64,000 bases of DNA from Microbulbifer thermotolerans. GTDB taxonomy: Bacteria > Pseudomonadota > Gammaproteobacteria > Pseudomonadales > Cellvibrionaceae. Below, in pieces: positions 46,221 through 53,785 of this stretch (the first letter of the stretch is position 1; each line of letters starts with the position of its first letter). Under the pieces are notes generated by a model. It was given only the letters and a program-made list of their open reading frames with translations, made no database searches and was not told the DNA's origin. The stretch lies in the NCBI RefSeq assembly GCF_900112305.1, contig NZ_FOKT01000005.1:186001-250000 (forward strand), in the 5' to 3' direction. The translations under genes and the position numbers were made by a program.

Positions 46221-47069
46221 TCAGGGCGCGTTTAACACCTGTTGGCACTGTTGTGGCATTGGTTTGGGCTTGGGTTTTTCCGGTGTTGGCGCTGTGCCTT
46301 TCAGCATTGCGTAAAATTCATCGCTAAACCACCAGTCCAGGTCTGCGCCACAGGGCGCATTGTTAACCGGGCGTTGGGGTTTGCACGAACCGTCGCCCTC
46401 CGGGCAGGCGAGGCGTACATGGAAATGATAGTTGTGTCCCCACCAGGGGCGTACTTTGCGCAGCCATTGGTTATCGCTGCCGGCAATTGCGCACAGTTTG
46501 CGTTTGATGGTGGGGTGTACAAATATCCGTTCAACCCGGTCATCTTCCGCTGCCAGGCGCAATATACGCGGGACCTTGTCGTTCCAGTTTTTCTCGATTA
46601 GCTGATGGTTGCGCTCGTCCGCCAGGGGGATGGCGGAGATATTGTCCCGCTCCCAGGGGGTCAACGGGCGTTCGGCCGCGCGCTTGTCCTGGGAGTACCA
46701 GATATCCACGTCCAGGCCCGTCTGGTGGCTGCGGTGGCCGCTGCGGAATGGGCCGCCGCGGGCCATGGACATATCGCCAATCTGCAGTCGACCGAGACCG
46801 TTGTGTGCCACGCTGCTGGCAAATTCTTTCAGGAAGGCAACCGTGGCGGGATGGGCGTAGTGGCGATTGCGGCCGGTCCGCACCAGCTGGAAGCCCTCGC
46901 CGCGCAGTGGCATCTGCTCGGCACCGCTGAGGCAACCGTTGGTATAGGTGCCTATGCTGGCCGGGGCCAGGGGGGCCGGGTGCCCGACTGTTTCCCACGG
47001 GTTGGCGCTGGCGTTGCCGGTTAAGAGGAGGAGGCTGCTTATGAGGCTGATGGTCAAAAAAGAATGCAT
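46221..47069 (-). CDS. mepA: Penicillin-insensitive murein endopeptidase MepA
   Basis: 282-aa periplasmic LAS-type metallopeptidase cleaving D-Ala-mDAP cross-links. Signal peptide MHSFLTISLISSLLLLTGNASA; ATG 47069 is chosen because the longer frame (to 47486) runs antisense-free nonsense with no signal. Zinc/catalytic motifs are 'FRSGHRSHQTGLDVDIWY' and 'PWWGHNYHFHVRLACP'; cysteines expected for MepA disulphides (in 'NGCLSG', 'KLCAIAG', 'RLACPEG', 'SCKPQ', 'NAPCGADLDWWF') are present. Lies 22 nt upstream of the D-Ala-D-Ala ligase, so the two probably share a transcript. Confidence 0.94.
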   Translation of the reverse strand: MHSFLTISLISSLLLLTGNASANPWETVGHPAPLAPASIGTYTNGCLSGAEQMPLRGEGFQLVRTGRNRHYAHPATVAFLKEFASSVAHNGLGRLQIGDMSMARGGPFRSGHRSHQTGLDVDIWYSQDKRAAERPLTPWERDNISAIPLADERNHQLIEKNWNDKVPRILRLAAEDDRVERIFVHPTIKRKLCAIAGSDNQWLRKVRPWWGHNYHFHVRLACPEGDGSCKPQRPVNNAPCGADLDWWFSDEFYAMLKGTAPTPEKPKPKPMPQQCQQVLNAP

Positions 47070-47208
47070 AACCGCTGAATAGCAAAAGTAATTCAAAAAT
47101 CTGGGATCGCTCCCATTGTCCGGGCAATCCATGCGGATATTAAGTCCTGTGGCGGCTGTGCACTGCGCGTGGAGGCGAGGGCGTACGCGCAGCAGCGCAG
47201 TGCGATCA

Positions 47209-48300
47209 TTATAGGGCCCCGGTGCCGCCAGCGTGTTTGCCGGTGATCTCCTTACAGCACTGTACCAGCGCCTGCATTTCCGTCTCTGTGCCAATGGAAA
47301 TACGCAGATATTCACTGATGCGCGGTTTATTGAAGTAACGAACCAGAATATTCCGCGCGCGCAGCTCCCGGTAAAGGGCTTCGGCACTGATACCCGGTGG
47401 CCGGGCCAGAATAAAGTTGGCTTTGGACGGCACCACGTCAAAGCCCAGGGTCCGCAATGCCTCTGTGGTCCAACTGCGACTGGCAATTACCTTGTCGCAG
47501 CACGCCTTGAAGTAGGCGCTGTCGCAGATAGCCGCGGCGGCAACGCGCTGGGCTATGGCGTCCACCGGGTAGGAGTTGAACGAATTCTTGGTGCGGCTCA
47601 ATCCCTCGATCAGGTGCGCTTGTCCCAGGGCGAAGCCCAGGCGCAGGCCGGCCAGGGAGTAAGACTTGGATAGAGTGCGGATCACCAGCAAATTCGGATA
47701 GCGGTCGATCAAGGTCACGGCGCTGTCACCGCCAAAGTCGATATAGGCTTCGTCGATGACGACCACCCGCTGCGGTTGCAGCTGCAGCAGCCGCTCGATG
47801 TCAGCTAGCGGCAGGCAGCGGCCGCTTGGCGCATTGGGATTGGGGAGTATGACGCCAGCCGCGGCGCCGGAATAGTCCTCTACGTCGATTCGGAAGTCCT
47901 CCCGCAACGCGGGTGTGCGCCAGTCAATACCGTACAACTGGCAGTAGACGGGATAGAAGCTGTAAGTGATATCCGGGAAGAGCAGTGGTTCATCCCGCTG
48001 AAAGAAGCTGTAGAAGCTATGCGCCAGCACTTCGTCGGAGCCATTGCCGACGAAAACCTGTTCAGACGTAAGGCCGAAGTGCGCGCCGATGACCTCGCGC
48101 AGCTCCCCCGACTCCGGGTCCGGGTAGCGGCGCAGGGCATCCGCCAGGTGCGGGTCACTCAGGACTTCCAGCGCGCGGGGGGAGGGGGGATACGGGTTTT
48201 CGTTGGTATTCAGTTTGATCAACGATTGGCCGCGGGGCTGCTCGCCGGGCACATAGGGCTCCAGTCGCGCCAGTGCCGGGCTCCAAAAAGCATTGCTCAA
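47209..48300 (-). CDS. hisC: Histidinol-phosphate aminotransferase
   Basis: PLP class II aminotransferase of 363 aa: 'SLIKLNTNENPYPPSP', 'VFVGNGSDEVLAHSFYSFF', 'LPNPNAPSGRCLP', 'VVVIDEAYIDFGGDSAV', the Schiff-base Lys in 'VIRTLSKSYSLAGLRLGFALG', and 'YLRISIGTETEMQAL'. It starts at TTG 48300, overlapping the FHA gene stop as TTGA, so it is coupled to a signalling gene and not to a his operon. This may be a second, specialised HisC or simply a dispersed his gene. Confidence 0.9.
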   Translation of the reverse strand: MSNAFWSPALARLEPYVPGEQPRGQSLIKLNTNENPYPPSPRALEVLSDPHLADALRRYPDPESGELREVIGAHFGLTSEQVFVGNGSDEVLAHSFYSFFQRDEPLLFPDITYSFYPVYCQLYGIDWRTPALREDFRIDVEDYSGAAAGVILPNPNAPSGRCLPLADIERLLQLQPQRVVVIDEAYIDFGGDSAVTLIDRYPNLLVIRTLSKSYSLAGLRLGFALGQAHLIEGLSRTKNSFNSYPVDAIAQRVAAAAICDSAYFKACCDKVIASRSWTTEALRTLGFDVVPSKANFILARPPGISAEALYRELRARNILVRYFNKPRISEYLRISIGTETEMQALVQCCKEITGKHAGGTGAL

Positions 48301-49370
48301 GAGTCTGTCTCCGTCGTGCTGCCGATGGATCTGTTCAGGGAATTTTTGTCTTCACTGTCGTCCGGCGCAGCGGTTTCTATCTGCGGGGGATTGTCTCGGT
48401 TCTTTTCGATCGGAATATCAAACAGCGCCGGGGAATCGGCGATAAACTCTTCCATCGGAACCGGTGTCCGCAGCAGTAAATCCCGGTATTTGATTTCAGT
48501 AGAAATCTCCGGTATTTCGCTAAAGCTGTCCATATCCGCTATCTTTTCTGCCAGACCGAGGCCTAGAAAACTCCAGGGCAGTAGAAGGGCGACGCCCCAG
48601 CGCCAAATACGGGGAATATTGGTGGCCAGGTAACAGGCACACCAGAGCATGGCCGGCAACAACAGTGCCAGCACGGCCAAGTCGAGTACCTGGACCAGCC
48701 TGCCGAGGGCGAAGTTGTAATTGAGCAGTGAGCTAAACCATTCCCAGCCGGTGTAGATGAGGGCACCCAGTGCGGCTATGGATAGATGTGTGAAGAAGTT
48801 GGTTTCGTGGCGCACAACCCGGCCGATAAAGGCCCAGGCGCCAGCGTAGACCAGGAGGCCGACGATGCTGCCGATGAGCAGATTGACCGCAACGGGCCAC
48901 TCGTAGGTGCGCGCATAGCCGAGGTAGCTGATCAGCAGGGTGAACAGGGCTGCGGCCAGCAGGAGTCCTATGGCGCCTGCTGGCCGGGACAAACGTTCAA
49001 AAAAGCTTTCCAAGGAGTGCAGTGGTACCGCCGCAGGTACGGCCGTTTCACTGTGGGTCAGGCGCAGGTGAGTTTTTCCCAATTGCACCAAGTCGCCGGA
49101 TTCGATGATGCGCTCCGTTACTGCACCGGGGCCGACGGCTTGATTGCGCCCGTTGCCCAGCAAGCGGGTACCGTTGGTGCTGCCCAGGTCGCGCAGGTAG
49201 TAGCGGCCGTCCTCGCCGAGGCGGATTTCCGCGTGGCGGGCATCTGCGTGGATATCTTCCAGAATAACGTCGTTGTCAAATCCGCGGCCGAGGGTAAAGT
49301 GTGGCCCGTCCATACGGTAGCGGGCCTGTACCCGATTGGCGCGGTTCAACTCTTCGATAATCAGTGCCAT
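48297..49370 (-). CDS. FHA domain membrane protein
   Basis: 357 aa. Residues about 22-105 are a forkhead-associated domain: 'FTLGRGFDNDVILEDIHADARHAEIRLGED', 'YYLRDLGSTNGTRLLGNGR', a phosphothreonine-binding module. Five hydrophobic segments follow (roughly 133-285), then an acidic, Ser/Pro-rich cytoplasmic or periplasmic tail. The start overlaps the protease gene by 10 nt and the end overlaps hisC by 4 nt. Together with the Ser/Thr kinase at 53.8 kb and the FHA protein at 58 kb this suggests phospho-dependent signalling at the membrane. No close functional precedent is known to me. Confidence 0.85.
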   Translation of the reverse strand: MALIIEELNRANRVQARYRMDGPHFTLGRGFDNDVILEDIHADARHAEIRLGEDGRYYLRDLGSTNGTRLLGNGRNQAVGPGAVTERIIESGDLVQLGKTHLRLTHSETAVPAAVPLHSLESFFERLSRPAGAIGLLLAAALFTLLISYLGYARTYEWPVAVNLLIGSIVGLLVYAGAWAFIGRVVRHETNFFTHLSIAALGALIYTGWEWFSSLLNYNFALGRLVQVLDLAVLALLLPAMLWCACYLATNIPRIWRWGVALLLPWSFLGLGLAEKIADMDSFSEIPEISTEIKYRDLLLRTPVPMEEFIADSPALFDIPIEKNRDNPPQIETAAPDDSEDKNSLNRSIGSTTETDS

Positions 49371-50680
49371 TGGATCTCGCTTGTAAACTTCTCGGTAAAG
49401 GCCGCGGCGGATTCCCGGGTGAAGCCGGACAGGGTGAAGTGGCTGACCAGGGCGCGGTTTTTCTGGTCGACGCTGAGGCTTAAAAAGAAGATGTCGTAAA
49501 GATCCGGAAAATCCTTATAGCGGCGCACGCAGTAGCTGGTCCGCGCGATGGTCGGTTCCATTTTGTTGTGAGCGGGCTTGGAGGGTGAGGCTTCTCCGTC
49601 GCGCGCCTGGCTGGTGAAGGCCTGTTTGCAGCGGAAGTTGGTGACGTCGTCTTCCCCGGCACTGTTACCCGGATAGAAGCTGCTCATCTGGGCCTCGTAT
49701 TCGGCGTAAAAGCGTGATGGCAGCAACTTGTCGTCAGCCTCCAGCCAGAAAAACTCATACTCGACACGGCCGGTATTGAAGTCGTCGGCGAGGAAGACCA
49801 CATCCTGGCCGGTACAGCCCTTGTCGATGCGTTTGACCGGGTTGTCGTCGTCCTCAAGTGTGTTCCCCCAGCACTGGATGGCGGGGACGATTTCGCCGAC
49901 CACTTTGGCTTCCCCCAGGGAGCGCTTGCTCCATTCTGCCTTTAACACCGCATCAATGATGCGGCGTTGGTTGGCCAACAGTTGCTGATAGGTGACTTGT
50001 TTCAGGTCCAGCTTGTTGTTTTGCGTACGGAAGTGTTTCAGCAGCGCGGCCAGTTTTTCCACTGGCACCAGGAAGCTCACTTGGTTGCCGGCAGTGGCCA
50101 CGTTGATGCCCACCACGCGGCCTCGGGTGTTGATTGCCGGACCGCCACTCATACCGGGGTTGATGGAGCCCGCAAAGTGAATACGGTCGTAAAAGCTGCC
50201 ACTGGCGATACCGTTGTAGGTACCCGGGATCAGGGTCATCCCCAGGTCCAGGGGATTACCGAGGGATATGATGGTCTCACCCTTTTTGGGGGTGTCTTCC
50301 GCCAGCAGCAGGTGGTCTGGTCCGGGTTTGTCCTGTTGCAATAGCGCCAAATCGTTAATGACGTCGATATCCAGTAGAGTCAGTTTGCCCTTTGTACCGT
50401 CCACCGATAAATACTCGAGCTGGTATTTATCCGGATCGCGTACCGCTTCGGCCACCACGTGGTAGTTGGTGGCGATAAGGCCATCGGGAGATATCTGAAA
50501 TCCAGAGCCGAGCCCGGCCTTCGAGTTGGAAGATTTTTCGATTAGCCGAATCTGGTAAAGACTGTCGCGGTAATCGCTGTAGAGCTTTTCGTAGCTCTGA
50601 GCCGAGGCCGGACTGGAAAAGGCGAAACTGCAAAAACAGTACAACAAGACGCCCAGCAGGCGCACGGGTAGGTTCAGCAT
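49361..50680 (-). CDS. Trypsin-like serine protease (S1C/DegP-like, no PDZ)
   Basis: 439 aa exported protease. Signal peptide to about AQSYEK; the triad is H74 (TNYHVV), D110 (VINDLALL) and S178 (NPGMSGGPA). 'GLGSGFQISPDGLIATN' and 'IISLGNPLDLGM' are standard S1C blocks. The C-terminal 200 residues are not a PDZ domain and not a family I can name; they contain Cys pairs (AIQCWG, KGCTG, FRCKQAF). Its stop lies inside the start of the FHA membrane-protein gene, so the two are probably made together. Confidence 0.87.
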   Translation of the reverse strand: MLNLPVRLLGVLLYCFCSFAFSSPASAQSYEKLYSDYRDSLYQIRLIEKSSNSKAGLGSGFQISPDGLIATNYHVVAEAVRDPDKYQLEYLSVDGTKGKLTLLDIDVINDLALLQQDKPGPDHLLLAEDTPKKGETIISLGNPLDLGMTLIPGTYNGIASGSFYDRIHFAGSINPGMSGGPAINTRGRVVGINVATAGNQVSFLVPVEKLAALLKHFRTQNNKLDLKQVTYQQLLANQRRIIDAVLKAEWSKRSLGEAKVVGEIVPAIQCWGNTLEDDDNPVKRIDKGCTGQDVVFLADDFNTGRVEYEFFWLEADDKLLPSRFYAEYEAQMSSFYPGNSAGEDDVTNFRCKQAFTSQARDGEASPSKPAHNKMEPTIARTSYCVRRYKDFPDLYDIFFLSLSVDQKNRALVSHFTLSGFTRESAAAFTEKFTSEIQWH

Positions 50681-50845
50681 TTTGTTTGATTAAATTGTGG
50701 GCAGAAAAGAACTGATATTACGGGATATATGAGAGTGCAACAAGCGGGCGGATTTCGGGGACAGTGTCGCAATCCGCTACCTCCGCCGCCGGGGATGGCC
50801 GCGGCCAACTGCTGGTGCGCGGCCGCGAGCCACTGGCGGCATGGG

Positions 50846-52627
50846 TCAAAGGTAGTCGGACACTTTGGGGAATGCCGCCGCCACTTTTTTGTGTGACTCG
50901 AGATAGAAGCCCGCAAACAGCGCGTCGGCTTCCTCTGGGCCCATAAATTCTTCGCTGAAGCCGGGGCAGACCGGGTCCAGGTGCAGCCGCGAGCAGCTGA
51001 CCACGTGGGCGGCCAGCTGTGCCACGTTTTCGTCACCGACGGAGATGCGGATAGTCGTGGGATGAATGTCCGCCGCTTCCATTGCCTCCGGCGACAGCTC
51101 CGAATGGGAGGTGAGTGCCGGGCAGAGCACCATGGTGTTGGTTTGTCCCAGGCTTACCATCTGGCCGTAGGCCGGTTCCAGGGCGTCGAAGAAACGCTTG
51201 AAGGCATCGGTGGGCAACTGCGCAGCTTCCATATCGATACTGAACAGCGGTGTTGGCAATTGATGGCGCATCAGGGCTTGACGCAGACCGCTGTTCGGGT
51301 GCTGCTCCAACGCGTGGCTATTGACGCGTATCTTCGGATGGCTGGCAAAAAAGTGGCTCAGACACAGGGTGTTGATGCATTTGGTTAGCATGCGCATTTC
51401 CAACGTGCGCATGCCGCTTTGTACCTCCCAGGCTTTATCCGCGTCCAGAAATGCGCCTTTTATGTAGTACACGTTCCAGAACATGCTCTGGTCCCAGTTC
51501 AGCCCCTTGGCGCTTTCGCCTTTGGGTATGAACATGCGGTGATTTTCACCGATGACTACTCCAGCCGTGGCCGCGCCGCTTCCGCCAATATCTTTGGTGT
51601 AGGAATGCACTACAAAGTCCGGCCTTTCAGCGCGGTTCTTGCGACTGAGCGGCTGATAAAGGAAAGGCGTCGCCAGGGTGGAGTCAAGGCTGACCAGGAT
51701 GTTTTCCCGGTGGGCGATGCGGCAGATAGCGGGCACATCCAGCATTGTGCCGTGGGGGTTGCAGGGTGACTCAATATATACGTGAATCCGCGCGCCATTT
51801 CTCACGGCTTCGGAAAAAGTTTCCTGAGTTTGTGCGAGTGCCTGCTCAAAAGCGTCTCCGGTAGTGCCGTCGAACCAGACCAGGTTGATAGCCAGTTTGT
51901 CGTCGCGTGCGTAGAAGTCGTGTAACAGTTGGTACACACCACCGTAAATATGGCGCGATACGATCAGGATATCACCCCTGCTCAGCTGATTGGAAAGCAG
52001 CGCGTCGATCGCGGCCATGCCGGAATTGAAGTTCCACGCCATATACTCGTTGGCGGCTGGCCCGCACTCCAAGTCGACGATCGCGTTGGCGAGAGAAATG
52101 GAGGTCGGATTCAACAGGCGGGAATAGATATCGTGACTCGGCTCGCGGCCGCGGAAGGCGTCGTCGACCCATTCGGTGCAGGCGTAGATATAGGTGGCGG
52201 TGCGCGCGATCACCGGCGTGGCGGAAAAAATCGCCGGGATATTATCGAACAGAGGATAGCCGCCGCGGGTGGTGCTATTGAAATCCTCCCCTTGAAGGCT
52301 CTGGAAACTGGCGCGCAAGGGATTTTGCAGCGTGTCCAGCAGTTTTGCCAGCTGGAAGCTCATAAAGCGTTTGGCGTTGAAGTAGGCAACCTTATCCGAC
52401 CTGTCCAGCCGTCTCAACGTCTCAGCGCTCTGCGTCCAAAGCTGATTCAGGTTGCCTTGCGCCTGGTACAGCAACTCCGCCGTCTCCAGCAACAGTCGGC
52501 CGTGCTCGGAGTCGGCATCGATCGAGAAATGTTGCAACTGCTCCCGCGCCAGTGCCGCAATGCTCGCCGCGCGGGTGGTGTTGCGCCGGGGAGAAAGAAT
52601 TTTTACGTCGGAAAGGTTAATGTCCAT
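50846..52627 (-). CDS. Large PLP-dependent Cys/Met-metabolism-like enzyme with an N-terminal extension
   Basis: 593 aa, about 200 longer than typical trans-sulfuration enzymes. Residues about 160-560 have the fold-type I core: 'SRLLNPTSISLANAIVDLECG', 'NFNSGMAAIDALLSNQLSRGDILIVSRHIYGG', 'IYIESPCNPHGTMLDVPAI', PLP Asp in 'VSLDSTLATPF' (D315) and Schiff-base K345 in 'VHSYTKDIGGSGAATAGV'. The first 150 residues are mostly helical and not recognised. Reaction unknown: gamma-lyase, O-acylhomoserine sulfhydrylase or something new. GAGGA lies ahead of ATG 52627. Confidence 0.82.
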   Translation of the reverse strand: MDINLSDVKILSPRRNTTRAASIAALAREQLQHFSIDADSEHGRLLLETAELLYQAQGNLNQLWTQSAETLRRLDRSDKVAYFNAKRFMSFQLAKLLDTLQNPLRASFQSLQGEDFNSTTRGGYPLFDNIPAIFSATPVIARTATYIYACTEWVDDAFRGREPSHDIYSRLLNPTSISLANAIVDLECGPAANEYMAWNFNSGMAAIDALLSNQLSRGDILIVSRHIYGGVYQLLHDFYARDDKLAINLVWFDGTTGDAFEQALAQTQETFSEAVRNGARIHVYIESPCNPHGTMLDVPAICRIAHRENILVSLDSTLATPFLYQPLSRKNRAERPDFVVHSYTKDIGGSGAATAGVVIGENHRMFIPKGESAKGLNWDQSMFWNVYYIKGAFLDADKAWEVQSGMRTLEMRMLTKCINTLCLSHFFASHPKIRVNSHALEQHPNSGLRQALMRHQLPTPLFSIDMEAAQLPTDAFKRFFDALEPAYGQMVSLGQTNTMVLCPALTSHSELSPEAMEAADIHPTTIRISVGDENVAQLAAHVVSCSRLHLDPVCPGFSEEFMGPEEADALFAGFYLESHKKVAAAFPKVSDYL

Positions 52628-53305
52628 TTTATCCTCGCTATATGTCGTTTATTGTTATAGCTCGACTGTAGCAGCTCAGAGGGGATGAAGATACATGCGT
52701 ATATGCGTAATTGGCAGGGACGCTCATCCAGAAATACTCTGGAGAGTAGTGTATGCGCCGCGCCTGGCCGGACTACAGCTCCGAACAGGATAAAAAACGA
52801 CCGGCTGTGTAATAGCGTGTAATGGCGTGTGATCGACCTGTAATCGAGGAATCCGTAGAGTAGCGCACAGGGTTGAGGGGGCGCACTGGAAAGGATTCGG
52901 GTGCGATGTCTAGGGACAGCTGACCCCTTCAGCGACCGGATCCGATGGATCGGAGGTCTGCGCCCTGAGTGGCGCAGTATGGTAAGGAAGCCCTGTCAGC
53001 GCAAGCTGAGAGGTCGAGTCGGACCCGGCAGGTACAGAGTCTGATCTGCCGCGGTTTAGGGATGGGCTCGACTGGCGGCACGGATGCCACATTTCGCTCT
53101 TGATAGTGTTGTTGTAATCGTCGATGGCTGGGACCATCAATTCTGGCCGGTAGTAACCCCCGTTGCTGCCGGCTCTTTTTATTGCGGTTTATTCTGTTTT
53201 GGCGCACTTGTTTTTGTGCTCGGAGCAATAGGAGTATGTTCCGGGGTGCGCTGTATTTCATAAATTTTGTGCGACACATAATCCAAAAGGATAGGGGGTG
53301 GAATT
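52628..53305. other. 678-bp intergenic region, no gene recognised
   Basis: No coding frame of credible length or family similarity. CTGCGCC-CTGAGT-GGCGCAG at about 52959-52978 forms a small hairpin, and the 52915-53090 part is GC-rich with several short inverted repeats. It might be decayed mobile DNA or promoter sequence for the PLP enzyme (divergent) and the 53306 gene. Confidence 0.35.
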
Positions 53306-53785
53306 GTGATAAGTTGCGAAGAGTTACCGGTATTGGAATGTGATGTTCCCAAAGAGGGGCTTAAGCTGGACTTGGTATTACAGCCAAGGGAGCCGGTCGA
53401 CGGCAAACCTCTGTATTGGCCACTGTATAATGCGGACAATCCGGATGAGCATTTTGGGAATATGCAGTTCAATTTTAAAGGTAAGGGCGTGTTGACTCTA
53501 AAGATTACCTTAGATCAGACAGAGGTGCCTGGACGAGATTTAGAATTTGCCCGCTTTCGCCGCAGAAAATTGGACGGGATTATCGCGTTAAGTCCGGATT
53601 TTCGGCACCAGTTCAGGTCCAGGGCTAGGTCCGTTGATGGTGACTACACTAAGCTGGTGATCAAGATCAGAGATAAAGCACATATCCCAGATAATTTTTC
53701 CTTCTTGTGGATATGTGAAGATGTGGAGACTGGTATGCACTTTGTCTCTGGTGATCCTAAAGTCGCTGTGCGAACGGAAGACTAG
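53306..53785 (+). CDS. Hypothetical protein, AT-richer gene
   Basis: 159 aa from GTG 53306 (AGGGGGTGG upstream). No recognised family. Visible features: no signal peptide or membrane segment, mixed beta-type sequence ('LKLDLVLQPREPV', 'MQFNFKGKGVLTLKITLD', 'YTKLVIKIRDK', 'FSFLWICEDVETGMHFVSGDPKV'), and a basic patch FARFRRRKLD. Composition is lower in GC than the core genome and like the adjacent 3' half of the kinase gene. Its stop abuts the kinase stop with no gap (convergent ends 53785/53786). Confidence 0.65.
   Translation: MISCEELPVLECDVPKEGLKLDLVLQPREPVDGKPLYWPLYNADNPDEHFGNMQFNFKGKGVLTLKITLDQTEVPGRDLEFARFRRRKLDGIIALSPDFRHQFRSRARSVDGDYTKLVIKIRDKAHIPDNFSFLWICEDVETGMHFVSGDPKVAVRTED

Noticed and set aside
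47070..47486. N-terminal extension of the mepA frame into hisC
   Set aside because: There is no homology, it overlaps hisC, and a proper signal peptide starts at 47069.
52915..53090. Possible group II intron or IS remnant
   Set aside because: There are several short hairpins, but no domain V motif, no terminal repeats and no reverse transcriptase or transposase sequence.
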